A stretch of 44,180 nt of DNA from Planctomycetota bacterium (GTDB lineage: Bacteria > Planctomycetota > Phycisphaerae > WQYP01). The stretch spans positions 1-44,180 of the forward strand of contig JAJZCR010000025.1 of NCBI GenBank assembly GCA_021851715.1, in the 5' to 3' direction. The translations under genes were made by a program, and so were the position numbers. The notes under the pieces were generated by a model. It was given only the letters and a program-made list of their open reading frames with translations, was not told where the DNA came from and did not search any database. Positions 14,966-24,276 of the stretch are shown here, in pieces (the first letter of the stretch is position 1; each line of letters begins with the position of its first letter).

Positions 14966-16381
14966 TTATTTCGGTTTGTCGGCGATGGCGATCAGGTTTA
15001 AGCCACGTCCCAACCGCAGATATTCCCACAGTTTGGCCAGCGGCAAGAGGGCGTCAAAGAGCCGCATCTGCCGCTGCGACAAATGGCGCATACCGCATGC
15101 TCCGCTGATCCACCAACCCCAGGATCCCATGCGGTTAAAGTCCTGCATGTTCCGGATGGTGAAGCCCGCCGCCAGCAGCTTCTGGCGGAGATCGCCGGCA
15201 TCGTAACGCCGCTGATGGCCCAGACTTTCGTCGATGTGGTTCTTGATCCCCGGTTGAGCGGGCACCATTAAAATAAGGGTGCCGCCGGGAGCCAAAAGGG
15301 AAAAATAATTTTTCAGGGCGGTGGTGTCATCGGCCAGGCGTTGAATGACATTTAGCGCTAGGACGGTATCAAAAGGTCCGGTAGCACCGGTGGTGGCGGG
15401 CGCGGCCAGGGCCTGATTGCCGTGGAGGACGCGCAGGTTTTCCAGGTGGCCGAAGCGCAGGTTCAAGCGTTCGACAAAAAAGGGATCGTTGTCCACGGCC
15501 ACGATTTCCGGACAGGGCAAGAGCAGTTCCGTAAAGTTGCCGATGCCACAGCCCACTTCGAGAACGCGCCGGCCTATGGCGTGTTGAAAGCGGCTGTTGG
15601 TCCATCGTTTGAGCCGGCGGGCCTTGCGGATGCTTTGCAAAATGTAATAGTCGCTGTGCGTGGTGAAGCGCTGATGAATGTAGCGGCACTGGAACAGCAC
15701 CCAAAGGGCTTCAATGGCGTCCTTGATGCCGATGTTTTTGCCTTCCGCCACGCTGCGTCCATGATAGCTGATGGGGACTTCATAGAGACGTATCTGCCAC
15801 TGGGCCAGGCGGGCGGAAAGTTCAGGTTCCAGACCGAATCGCTGGGCCTGCAGCGGGATTTGCCTGAGGATGTCGGCGCGGACGGCTTTATAGCAGGTTT
15901 CCATATCGGTCAGATTGATGTCCAGCAGGATGTTGGTGACCCAGGTTAAAAATTTGTTGGCCTGCTGATGCCAATAATGCAGCACTTTGCGCTGCGGGTT
16001 AAAGGCGAAGCGAGACCCAAAGACAGCATCGGCCCGGTCCGCCAGAAGCGGCACCAGCAGTTTAGGGTAATCTGCGGGGTCATATTCCAGATCGGCATCT
16101 TGAATCAGGCCGATGTCGCCGCGCATTTCGGCAATGGCCGTGCGAATGGCCGCCGCCTTTCCACTGTTTTGCTGGTGCCGGATCACCCGAATCCGCGAAT
16201 CGGCGGCGGAGAGTTGCTGAAGGATCTGCCAGGAGTTATCCCGGCTGCAATCGTCCACGCAGATCACTTCCATATCCATGGGCACGGGGCTGCTGAGCAC
16301 GCGGGCCACAATGGTGCGCAGCGTTCGCGCCTCGTTGTATACGGGCATTAAAATGCTCAGTAATTTGTAGTTATGTCCCAC
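14966..16381 (-). CDS. Bifunctional family 2 glycosyltransferase and SAM-dependent methyltransferase
   Basis: Two enzymes are fused in one 471-residue chain. Residues 1 to about 235 are a GT2 glycosyltransferase of the dolichyl-phosphate mannosyltransferase type (LSILMPVYNEARTL at the start, DDCSRDNSW, IQDADLEYDP with the DxD-like site). Residues from about 270 form a class I methyltransferase (RVLEVGCGIGNFTELLL, then VAVDND). There are no long C-terminal transmembrane helices. The fusion is known in bacteria; the sugar acceptor and methylated product are not known, but a role in envelope polysaccharide or lipid-linked sugar is likely. The start is GTG at 16381 with a weak ribosome binding site; the gene lies 72 bp after the cyclophilin gene on the same strand. 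Confidence 0.9.
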   Translation of the reverse strand: MGHNYKLLSILMPVYNEARTLRTIVARVLSSPVPMDMEVICVDDCSRDNSWQILQQLSAADSRIRVIRHQQNSGKAAAIRTAIAEMRGDIGLIQDADLEYDPADYPKLLVPLLADRADAVFGSRFAFNPQRKVLHYWHQQANKFLTWVTNILLDINLTDMETCYKAVRADILRQIPLQAQRFGLEPELSARLAQWQIRLYEVPISYHGRSVAEGKNIGIKDAIEALWVLFQCRYIHQRFTTHSDYYILQSIRKARRLKRWTNSRFQHAIGRRVLEVGCGIGNFTELLLPCPEIVAVDNDPFFVERLNLRFGHLENLRVLHGNQALAAPATTGATGPFDTVLALNVIQRLADDTTALKNYFSLLAPGGTLILMVPAQPGIKNHIDESLGHQRRYDAGDLRQKLLAAGFTIRNMQDFNRMGSWGWWISGACGMRHLSQRQMRLFDALLPLAKLWEYLRLGRGLNLIAIADKPK

Positions 16382-16453
16382 GGTTGTTATCGCCGTTTCA
16401 CGTTGATCGGTACCGGCTTACGGAAGCAACCTTTGCCCTTTGATTTCCCGGTG

Positions 16454-16936
16454 TCAGTGCACGCTCATGCGGACAATTTTCGGCTTGTTGACCGGACTGC
16501 CCATGCGGGGATTGGAAAGGGGTGTGGCGGCAATTTTATCGACGACTTCAATGCCGACGATCACCTGGCCGAAGGCGGTGTATTGGCCATCCAGATGGGG
16601 CGAAGCCTGATGCACAATAAAGAACTGTGAACCGGCTGAATCCGGATCGCTGGACCGGGCCATGCTGATGACCCCGCGCAGATGCTTGCGGGCATTGAAT
16701 TCGGCCTTGACGGTATGGCCAGGGCCACCGGTACCTGTTCCGTGCGGGCAGCCACCCTGAATCATAAATCCCGGAATAATGCGATGGAACGAAAGGCCAT
16801 CATAGAATCCCTTTTTGATCAGGGAGGTGAAGTTTTCCACGGTTTTTGGTGCCACGTCCGGCCAGAGTTCCAGTTCGATGTTACCGTGCTCGGTTTCCAT
16901 GAGAACTTTGGGATTGGGTTGGGGGGATACGGCCAT
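16454..16936 (-). CDS. Cyclophilin-type peptidyl-prolyl cis-trans isomerase
   Basis: This enzyme speeds proline isomerisation during protein folding. The 160-residue protein is a single cyclophilin domain: GNIELELWPDVAPKTVENF, the catalytic FHRIIPGFMIQGG block (Arg of the active site), and SAGSQFFIV and GQYTAFGQV motifs. It has no signal peptide, so it is probably cytoplasmic. I chose the ATG at 16936 because GGA lies 9 nt upstream; a start at 16981 would add 15 residues with no family match. The gene lies between pyruvate carboxylase and the GT2 fusion gene on the same strand. Confidence 0.95.
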   Translation of the reverse strand: MAVSPQPNPKVLMETEHGNIELELWPDVAPKTVENFTSLIKKGFYDGLSFHRIIPGFMIQGGCPHGTGTGGPGHTVKAEFNARKHLRGVISMARSSDPDSAGSQFFIVHQASPHLDGQYTAFGQVIVGIEVVDKIAATPLSNPRMGSPVNKPKIVRMSVH

Positions 16937-17168
16937 AGTCGAAGTTCCTTTACTGAACCGGACATTGCTCAAAACGGCCAAGCAGGTCCGGGGTGCTGCG
17001 CTGGCCTTATCGGTTCCAGGTTATGGACCGGTCCGACACAAGAACCGTTCGTGGAACGCCAAGAGCGTAAGGGCGGCAAAGCCCCGCCGTCAAGTGACGG
17101 TGACTGCCCGCGTGATATTTTTTTTCGCGGCCGGCCCCGGCGCTGCGGGATCGACCGGGATCAGAAAG

Positions 17169-20100
17169 TCATCGCGCCTGTTTCGTTTCTCCGTTGGGTG
17201 CGGGGACGGCTTCCATTTCGAGGAGCAAATCGCCACTGGAAACGGTAGCGCCGGGTTGAATGTGAATTTTGGTTACCTTGCCGTCGCGTGGAGAATAGAC
17301 GGCGGTTTCCATTTTCATGGCCTCAATGGAAAGGAGTTTGTCGCCGCGATTAAGAACCTGGCCAAGACTGACGGAAATGGCGGCGATTTTTCCGGGCATG
17401 GGTGCGGCCACATGGCCAGGATTGTCGCGGTCGGCTTTGACTACGTGCGTGCGTGCGGTTGATTCAAGGGCCTTATCCGCCACTTTGACTTCGCGTGGCT
17501 GGCCATTGAGTTCAAAGAAAACGGTGCGCATGCCATCCGGATCCGGATCGCCGACGGTCAGAAATTTTACCAGCAGCGTTTTGCCGGGTTCAATTTGAAT
17601 GGGCACTTCGACATAGGGCTGCATGGGATAGAAAAATGAGGGCGTGGGAATGACGCTGACATCGCCAAAGGCCCGGCGCATGCGGTCGAAGGCGAGAAAT
17701 ACCTGTGGGTACATGAGGTAGCTGCCCACATCGGTGTCGGAACTTTCGTGATGGACTTTGGCCTCCAGTTCGGCGGTGGTTTCGGGGATATTGACGGATT
17801 CCATGCGTCCGCCGGGGCGGCTGGCCAGCGGCTTTTCTTTGCGCAGAATGATTTTTTGGAGTGTTTTGGGCCATCCGCCGGGCGGCTGGCCCAGATCGCC
17901 GCGGAACATTTCCACGACGCTTTTTGGGAAGTCGAGGTGGCGGGATTCATCCAGTATGTCGGCTGGTTTGAGATTGTTGGTGACCATGAAAAGCGCCATA
18001 TCTCCGACGACTTTGCTGGAGGGGGTTACCTTCACGATGTCGCCGAACATCTTGTTGACATGGGCGTACATGGCGGCGATTTCGTTCCAGCGGTCGGCGA
18101 GGCCCAGACTGCGTGCCTGTACGCGCAGGTTGGTGTACTGGCCGCCGGGCATTTCGTGCTCGTAGACAGAGGCGGTGGGGGCCAGCATTCCTTCTTCAAA
18201 GGGCTGATAGTAGCGTCGGACGGCTTCCCAGTAGTCGGCAATACGGGCGAGCGCGTCCTGGTCGAGCCCGCTGTCGCGTGGTGTATTGGCCAGTGCCGCG
18301 ACGAGGGCGTTGAGGTTCGGCTGGCTGGTCATGCAACTCATGGAACTGATGGCGGCATCAACAATATGTACGCCGGACTGGGCGGCCAGAAGAATGCTGG
18401 CGGATTGCACGCCCGCGGTGTCGTGGGTGTGAAAATGGATGGGGATTCCGACGGCATCGCGCAGGGCCTTGACGAGCTTTTGTGCAGCCAGCGGTTTACA
18501 CAGGCCGGCCATATCTTTAATGGCCAGAATATGGGTGCCCATCTTTTCGAGTTCGCGGGCCATACGCACGTAATAGCGGAGGGTGTAGCGATCGCGGCGG
18601 GGGTCCAGGATATCGCCGGTGTAACAGATGGCCGCTTCAAGCACGGCGGGGGTGTCCAGCACCGCTTCCATAGCCACCTGCATGTTGCGGGTCCAGTTGA
18701 GGGAGTCAAAAACGCGGAAAATATCAATGCCCTGCCGGGCGGAAAGTTTGACAAAATGGCGCACCACGTTGTCTGGATAGTTGGTGTAGCCGACAGCGTT
18801 GCTGGCCCGCAGCAACATCTGAAACGGAATATTGGGAATGCGCTGGCGGAGTTGGGCCAGGCGTTCCCAGGGGTCTTCGTGGAGGAACCGCAGAGCCGTA
18901 TCAAAGGTGGCTCCGCCCCACATTTCCAGACTGAACAGATTGGGCAGCCGATGGGCAATGGCGTCGGCGACGCCGAGCATATCGATGGTGCGCACCCGCG
19001 TGGCGAGCAGGGATTGGTGGGCGTCGCGCATGGTGGTGTCGGTAAAAAGCAAAGGCCGTCGCGTGAGCAGCCAACGGGAGAACTCTTTGGCGCCCAGTTC
19101 CTTGAGTTTGTCGCGCAGGCCCGGCGGCGGCGTGGTGCCTGCGGGATAGGGTACTTTGGGTGCGGGGGTCATGCTGGAAAGATCAGGCCGGCGTTTGACA
19201 TCGGGAGAGCCATTGACAATGACATTGCCCAGGAAGGTCAGGATACGTGTAGCGCGGTCTTTGCGCACGTTGAAGCGAAACAGCGCCGGCGTGTTATCAA
19301 CAAAGGTGGTGGTGGCGGCACCGCTGAGGAAAGTGGGGTGCTGCACCAGATTTTCCAGGAAGGGGATATTGGTTTTTACGCCGCGCACGCGAAATTCAGA
19401 AAGTGCCCGCACGGTACGGGCCACGGTTTCTTCCAGCGTGGGGGCGAAGCAGGTCAGCTTGACCAACAGGGAATCAAAATGCGGTGTGATGACCGCGCCG
19501 GTGTAGGCGGTGCCGCCATCGAGGCGCACGCCAAAGCCCGCCGGTGAGCGGTAACTGGTAATTCGGCCATAGTCCGGGATGAAATGATTGGCGGGGTCCT
19601 CGCTGGTAATACGGCACTGCAAGGCTACGCCACGGCAGGTCATGTCTTCCTGGCGGGGAATTCTGACGGGAGGGGCGTGCAGGGCGTGACCCTGGGCGAT
19701 GAGAATTTGCGATTTCACCAGGTCAATACCGGTGATAATTTCCGTGACGGTGTGTTCCACCTGAATACGCGGATTGACCTCGATGAAGAAAAACTCGCCG
19801 GAGTCGCTGTCCACCAAAAACTCGACGGTGCCGGCATTTTGATAACCGACGTACCGTCCGATCAGCAGGGCGGATTGGCAGATTTTTTCGCGTAAGGCCG
19901 GATCCAGGCTGACGCATGGGGCCAGTTCCACCACTTTTTGATGGCGGCGCTGCACGGAGCAATCGCGTTCGAAAAGATGAACCAGGTTGCCATGGCTGTC
20001 GCCAAGGATTTGAACTTCAATATGGCGGGCGTTGGTAATGTAGCGTTCAAGAAATACTTCCGATTTGCCGAAGGCACCGCCGGCTTCGCGCTGGGCTTCT

Positions 20101-20651
20101 TCAAGCTTGGAGGCAAGCTCATCGGCATTTTTGACCACGCGCATGCCGCGGCCACCGCCTCCAAAACTGGCCTTGATCATGAGTGGATAGCCGATGCGGC
20201 GGGCTTCTTTTTTGATGGCGGCGAGATCGGAAATGCCGTCGGCCGTACCGGGACATATTGGCACCCCGACTTTCTGGGCGATAGTTCGGGCGGCGGTTTT
20301 GTCGCCAAAGGCGCGGAGCATATCCGGCGTTGGGCCGATGAAGGTGATGCCGGCCTTGGCGCAGGCCTGGGCGAAATCCGGATTTTCAGAGAGAAAGCCG
20401 TAGCCGGGGTGAATGGCATCTACCTGGTGGGCCAGGGCGGTTTGGATAATGCTTTCAATATTGAGGTAATTTTTGACCGGGGCATCCGGCTCGCCGATCT
20501 GGTAAGACTCATCGGCCTTAAACCGATGGAGGCTGTAGCGATCCTCATAGCTGTATATAGCCACAGTCGACAAACCAAGTTCCGTAGCCGCGCGTAAGAT
20601 ACGAATGGCAATTTCACTGCGATTGGCAACCAGTAACTTGTTCATGTTCAT
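17169..20651 (-). CDS. pyc: Pyruvate carboxylase
   Basis: This biotin enzyme makes oxaloacetate from pyruvate, bicarbonate and ATP, refilling the citric acid cycle. The 1160-residue single-chain form has, in order, a biotin carboxylase domain (1 to about 455, with GGGGRGMRVV and EVNPRIQVEHTVTE), a carboxyltransferase domain (about 540-810, with LEMWGGATFDTALRFL), the allosteric/tetramer domain, and a C-terminal biotinyl domain with Lys1113 in EAMKMET. I chose the first of the two nearby ATGs at 20651, since the 45 codons possible upstream are not family-like. There is a likely promoter at 20701-20729. It is divergent from nuoD. Confidence 0.97.
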   Translation of the reverse strand: MNMNKLLVANRSEIAIRILRAATELGLSTVAIYSYEDRYSLHRFKADESYQIGEPDAPVKNYLNIESIIQTALAHQVDAIHPGYGFLSENPDFAQACAKAGITFIGPTPDMLRAFGDKTAARTIAQKVGVPICPGTADGISDLAAIKKEARRIGYPLMIKASFGGGGRGMRVVKNADELASKLEEAQREAGGAFGKSEVFLERYITNARHIEVQILGDSHGNLVHLFERDCSVQRRHQKVVELAPCVSLDPALREKICQSALLIGRYVGYQNAGTVEFLVDSDSGEFFFIEVNPRIQVEHTVTEIITGIDLVKSQILIAQGHALHAPPVRIPRQEDMTCRGVALQCRITSEDPANHFIPDYGRITSYRSPAGFGVRLDGGTAYTGAVITPHFDSLLVKLTCFAPTLEETVARTVRALSEFRVRGVKTNIPFLENLVQHPTFLSGAATTTFVDNTPALFRFNVRKDRATRILTFLGNVIVNGSPDVKRRPDLSSMTPAPKVPYPAGTTPPPGLRDKLKELGAKEFSRWLLTRRPLLFTDTTMRDAHQSLLATRVRTIDMLGVADAIAHRLPNLFSLEMWGGATFDTALRFLHEDPWERLAQLRQRIPNIPFQMLLRASNAVGYTNYPDNVVRHFVKLSARQGIDIFRVFDSLNWTRNMQVAMEAVLDTPAVLEAAICYTGDILDPRRDRYTLRYYVRMARELEKMGTHILAIKDMAGLCKPLAAQKLVKALRDAVGIPIHFHTHDTAGVQSASILLAAQSGVHIVDAAISSMSCMTSQPNLNALVAALANTPRDSGLDQDALARIADYWEAVRRYYQPFEEGMLAPTASVYEHEMPGGQYTNLRVQARSLGLADRWNEIAAMYAHVNKMFGDIVKVTPSSKVVGDMALFMVTNNLKPADILDESRHLDFPKSVVEMFRGDLGQPPGGWPKTLQKIILRKEKPLASRPGGRMESVNIPETTAELEAKVHHESSDTDVGSYLMYPQVFLAFDRMRRAFGDVSVIPTPSFFYPMQPYVEVPIQIEPGKTLLVKFLTVGDPDPDGMRTVFFELNGQPREVKVADKALESTARTHVVKADRDNPGHVAAPMPGKIAAISVSLGQVLNRGDKLLSIEAMKMETAVYSPRDGKVTKIHIQPGATVSSGDLLLEMEAVPAPNGETKQAR

Positions 20652-20700
20652 GGAAATAGTACCTTTCTTGGTAAGGTTTTCCGTCTTCAACGGTGTGCCA

Positions 20701-20729
20701 GAATAACCGATCATCCGGGGTTTTGTAAC
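20701..20729 (-). promoter_or_regulatory. Possible promoter of pyc
   Basis: On the minus strand, TTACAA (20729-20724) and TATTCT (20706-20701) are 17 bp apart, about 50 bp before the pyc start, in the 299-bp divergent region between pyc and nuoD. Confidence 0.4.
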
Positions 20730-20913
20730 CGTCTGGAAATAGTCCGGAGAAGACCATGGCCGAGGTGGATTCGACCACCGCCCCAAGGGAAGTCGCCGCC
20801 CGCCCCAGGTGCTGTCTGCTTGCTTGGGAGGCGGTTTGTGAATAGTATCACAAGGGTTGGGCGGCTGGTGTCGGTGCCGGCTTCGGTCGTTCGGATGAGA
20901 TAGTGCCGTTAGT

Positions 20914-20936
20914 CGCGATGAAAATGTAACATCGCG
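20914..20936 (+). promoter_or_regulatory. Hairpin just upstream of the nuoD ribosome binding site
   Basis: CGCGATG and CATCGCG form a 7-bp stem around a 9-nt AT-rich loop, ending 3 bp before the GGAG that serves the ATG at 20951. It could affect translation or message stability, or bind a protein as an operator. Confidence 0.4.
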
Positions 20937-20950
20937 GGATGGAGTTGTTC

Positions 20951-22231
20951 ATGCCGTATACCATGGAGAAGGGTGTATCCCTTCTGGTTGATAACCCGTT
21001 GACCACGCCGCAGCTCAGTACGGAGAGCAATTTATGGACGCTCAACTTTGGTCCGCAGCATCCGGCGACGCATACGGTCATTCGCCTGGTGCTGGAACTG
21101 GATGGCGAGCGTGTGGTGCGGTGCGTGCCCATTATTGGTTATTTGCACAGTGGTTTTGAAAAAAATGCCGAAGTCCTGGATTACAACCAGTACATGACCA
21201 TTGTGAACCGCATGGACTACCTGGAACCCATTGCCAATGAAATGGCCTGGGTCCGGGTGGTGGAAACGCTGTTCGGGGTGGACCCCACTCCGCGGTGCAA
21301 GGTGTATCGCACTATTCTGGGTGAATTGGGGCGAATCCAGAGCCATTTGCTTTGTGTGGGTGCCGCCGCGCTGGATTTGGGAGCTTTTACCGCTTTTCTT
21401 TTCGGTTTCAATGAGCGGGAGCGCATTTACGACATTGTGGAATACGTTTCGGGATCGCGGTTTCATACCAGTTGGAGCCGGGTCGGGGGTGCGTTTAAAG
21501 ATGTGGACGACAAAATCTTCGTTCCCATGGTGAAAAAATTCATCGACGATACGCTGCCCAAGGCCATTGATGATATTGAAAAATTGCTCAATCGGCTGCG
21601 CATCTTTATCGATCGTACCCAGGGGATTGGGGTCATCAGTACGGCGGAAGCATTGAGTTGGAGCCTTTCCGGCCCTGTGGCCCGGGCCAGCGGCGTGCTG
21701 CGCGATGTACGGAAGGACGATCCTTACTTCTGCTTTGAAAACAACTGGGATCGCCAGGGGGCGGCGGCGGTGGATTTCAAAGTGCCCATCATGCATACCG
21801 GCGATGTGCTGGCACGCTACCTGGTGCGGCTGGAGGAAATGAAGCAGTCCATAGCCATCATCCGACAATTGATTGATCGCATTCCCGGCGGGCCGATGAA
21901 TGTGAGTCCGGAAGGCAAGGATGTACTGCCGCCCAAATCGCAGGTTTACGGGAGTATTGAAGGCCTGATTCAACATTTTGAAATGGTGATGACCAACCGG
22001 GGCTTTACTCCGCCGGCCGGTGAAGTGTACGGCTGTTGCGAAACCGCCAATGGGGAACTGGGTTATTACGTGGTGAGTGACGGCGGCAAGGTGCCTTGGC
22101 GGGCGCGAACCCGTCCACCAAGCTTCATCCATTTGAGCGTCTTGCCGAAGATGATTGAAGGCCACACGGTGTCGGACGTGGTGGCGGTGCTGGGCAGCTT
22201 GAATATCATCGCCGCGGAACTGGACCGGTAA
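20951..22231 (+). CDS. nuoD: NADH-quinone oxidoreductase subunit D (49-kDa subunit)
   Basis: NuoD is the quinone-site subunit of the peripheral arm of respiratory complex I. The 426-residue protein has the family's NFGPQHPATHTVIRL motif near the start, with quinone-pocket histidines, the HSGFEK and YLEPIANEMAW segments, and the C-terminal region of the NiFe-hydrogenase-like fold ending in GSLNIIAAELDR. I chose the ATG at 20951 because GGAG lies 7 nt upstream; the ATG at 20939 overlaps this site. It is the first gene of a nuoDEFG cluster. nuoA, B and C are not upstream, where pyc lies on the other strand. Confidence 0.96.
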   Translation: MPYTMEKGVSLLVDNPLTTPQLSTESNLWTLNFGPQHPATHTVIRLVLELDGERVVRCVPIIGYLHSGFEKNAEVLDYNQYMTIVNRMDYLEPIANEMAWVRVVETLFGVDPTPRCKVYRTILGELGRIQSHLLCVGAAALDLGAFTAFLFGFNERERIYDIVEYVSGSRFHTSWSRVGGAFKDVDDKIFVPMVKKFIDDTLPKAIDDIEKLLNRLRIFIDRTQGIGVISTAEALSWSLSGPVARASGVLRDVRKDDPYFCFENNWDRQGAAAVDFKVPIMHTGDVLARYLVRLEEMKQSIAIIRQLIDRIPGGPMNVSPEGKDVLPPKSQVYGSIEGLIQHFEMVMTNRGFTPPAGEVYGCCETANGELGYYVVSDGGKVPWRARTRPPSFIHLSVLPKMIEGHTVSDVVAVLGSLNIIAAELDR

Positions 22232-22306
22232 CGGTGGAATATCACCGGCTTGAGGGCGGTGCGGTGTTCGCACCGGCCCATGTTTTGACCAGATGAAGAG
22301 GAATCC

Positions 22307-22864
22307 ATGGCCTGGATTGTTGAAGATCGACTGAAAACCTATCAGCCCACAAGAAGCGAACCGTACTTGACGGCCAAGATCAAGGACGAGATTTCGCAGA
22401 AATATTTTCCACGATATCCGAACAAACGCGCTGCCTTGCTGCCGCTGTTTCATTTGATCATGCACGAATACGGCTACATTGCGCCGCAGGCGATTGATGA
22501 AGCGGCGGAATTTCTGCAGCTTACTCCGTCGCAGGTGCAGGATGCGGTGACGTTTTATGAAGAGTTCCGCCTGGAAAAGACGGGTCGATACGTGGTGAAC
22601 GTATGCCGGTCGATTTCCTGTGAACTGTGCGGGCATCAGCAGGTGCTGGAAAAGATGCGCGAGATTTTCGGCATTGAACCCGGCGAAACCACCGCCGATG
22701 ACAAAATCACGCTTTTGGAAGTGGAGTGCCTGGGGGCATGCGAACAGGCCCCCTGCGCGCTGGTCAATGAAGATTTACATGGCCATATCAAGCCGGCGGA
22801 ATTCTGCAGCCAACTGCAGCAATTGCCCGCCGCCCCGGGTCATTCAACAACGGATGTTCGGTGA
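22307..22864 (+). CDS. nuoE: NADH-quinone oxidoreductase subunit E
   Basis: NuoE is the 24-kDa subunit of complex I and holds a 2Fe-2S cluster in a thioredoxin-like fold. The 185-residue protein has an N-terminal helical part (the PNKRAALLPLFHLIMHEYGY region) and the four cluster cysteines, Cys100 and Cys105 (C-x4-C) and Cys141 and Cys145 (C-x3-C). The ATG at 22307 follows nuoD after 75 bp with GAGGA upstream. It pairs with NuoF at the NADH end of the complex. Confidence 0.95.
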   Translation: MAWIVEDRLKTYQPTRSEPYLTAKIKDEISQKYFPRYPNKRAALLPLFHLIMHEYGYIAPQAIDEAAEFLQLTPSQVQDAVTFYEEFRLEKTGRYVVNVCRSISCELCGHQQVLEKMREIFGIEPGETTADDKITLLEVECLGACEQAPCALVNEDLHGHIKPAEFCSQLQQLPAAPGHSTTDVR

Positions 22865-22930
22865 AGATCAATGTTTTGGTTCCCGGCTGATCCGGGAGAA
22901 ACAGGAACCCTGCAAACCACGAGGTTAACT

Positions 22931-24241
22931 ATGGCGTATGCCGGTCCGGTGCTATTGAAGCGTATTCCCGATGATCCTGCCCAGCGCAAGCTGTATCGTT
23001 ATGCCGATTACATTGCGACCGGCGGCTACGCGTCGCTGAAGAAGGTGCTGGCCATGCAGCCGGAAGACGTCATCAAACTGGTGGTGGATTCCGGTTTGCG
23101 TGGGCGGGGTGGAGCGGGCTTTCCGTGCGGGACCAAGTGGACGTTTTTGCCCAAAGATTTGTTTCCGCGGTACCTGGCGGTGAATTTTGACGAATCGGAG
23201 CCGGGGACGTTTAAAGACCGCTACTTGATTGATCATGATCCGCATATTCTGCTGGAAGGCATTGCCATCGCCGCCTTTGCCAACAAAATCAGCACCAGTT
23301 ACATCTACATCCGGGGTGAATATCACCACGAGGCCAAGTTGCTGGAAGCCGCCCTGGCGGAAGCGTATGAACATGGTATTTTCGGCCAGAAGCACCCGGG
23401 GACGGATATTGTCGGTCATTGTTATGTGCACCGCGGGGCCGGTGCTTATATTTGTGGAGAAGAAACCGGCCTGCTCGAATCGCTGGAAGGCAAGCGGGGT
23501 TGGCCGCGAATTAAGCCGCCATTTCCGGCCGTGGCCGGGGCATTTGCCAAACCGACGATCATTAACAATGTGGAGACACTGGCCTGCCTGCCTGCGATTG
23601 TGGAACATGGAGCGGCCTGGTTTAAGGCCATGGGTACGCCGTCGTCATCGGGTCCCAAGCTCTTTGGCGTGAGCGGGCATGTTAACAAGCCGGGAGTTTT
23701 TGAAGAGGAGTTGGGTATTAAAATGTCTACGCTCATCGAAAAATATGCCGGTGGCGTCAAGGGCGGCAAATACCGTGCGGCGATACCCGGCGGAGTATCC
23801 ATGGGTGTTCTGGGCACGGATCAATACGATGCCGAACTGGATTTCGACATCGGCAGAAAATATAACGTGCTGGGGCTGGGCACCGCCGGCGTTATCGTGA
23901 TGAATGATAAGACGGACCTGGTGGGGATGCTGCGAAACATCGTACGGTTTTTTGCCCATGAAAGCTGCGGCCAATGCACGCCCTGCCGCGAAGGCACCGC
24001 CTGGATGCACAAAATTCTCAATCGTATTGTGGATGGTTTTGGCCAACCGCATGATTTTGACATGCTGGCCGAACTGTGCCTGACCATGGGAGCCATGCCC
24101 GGGACCACAATCTGCGGCCTGGCCGATGGAGCCAACTGGGCGGTCAAGACGTTTCTGCAGAAGTTTCCGGAAGATTTTAAATCGCGTTTGAAATCGCGGC
24201 AGGTGCAGGGCGTGGCCGTGTCCGGTGCCGGAGTTGCGTAA
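22931..24241 (+). CDS. nuoF: NADH-quinone oxidoreductase subunit F
   Basis: NuoF is the NADH-binding, FMN-carrying subunit of complex I. The 436-residue protein has the nucleotide-binding glycine motif (GLRGRGGAGFPCG, 55-67), the FMN region (ESEPGTFKDR, GAGAYICGEETGLLESLEG), and the 4Fe-4S ligands ESCGQCTPC (Cys346, 349, 352) with a fourth at Cys395. I chose the ATG at 22931 (GAGG 6 nt upstream); the frame is open to 22871 but those 20 codons are not family-like. It follows nuoE after 66 bp. Confidence 0.96.
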   Translation: MAYAGPVLLKRIPDDPAQRKLYRYADYIATGGYASLKKVLAMQPEDVIKLVVDSGLRGRGGAGFPCGTKWTFLPKDLFPRYLAVNFDESEPGTFKDRYLIDHDPHILLEGIAIAAFANKISTSYIYIRGEYHHEAKLLEAALAEAYEHGIFGQKHPGTDIVGHCYVHRGAGAYICGEETGLLESLEGKRGWPRIKPPFPAVAGAFAKPTIINNVETLACLPAIVEHGAAWFKAMGTPSSSGPKLFGVSGHVNKPGVFEEELGIKMSTLIEKYAGGVKGGKYRAAIPGGVSMGVLGTDQYDAELDFDIGRKYNVLGLGTAGVIVMNDKTDLVGMLRNIVRFFAHESCGQCTPCREGTAWMHKILNRIVDGFGQPHDFDMLAELCLTMGAMPGTTICGLADGANWAVKTFLQKFPEDFKSRLKSRQVQGVAVSGAGVA

Positions 24242-24276
24242 AGCACATAAACTGAATTTTGAAAGGGATTAACTCT

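Noticed and set aside
13635..15029. Minus-strand open frame of 464 codons opposite argC
   Set aside because: It overlaps argC fully and also runs into mscS and the GT2 gene; composition is not protein-like.
17070..17168. Terminator after pyc
   Set aside because: GC-rich hairpins exist, but the only T/A run lies between stem halves and not after a stem on the minus strand.
17748..19547. Plus-strand open frame of 599 codons opposite pyc
   Set aside because: It is the antisense shadow of pyruvate carboxylase in GC-rich DNA; the sense frame has full domain structure.
21032..22636. Long minus-strand open frame (534 codons) opposite nuoD and nuoE
   Set aside because: It is the antisense shadow of two clear nuo genes, with His/Arg/Pro-rich composition and no family-like motif.
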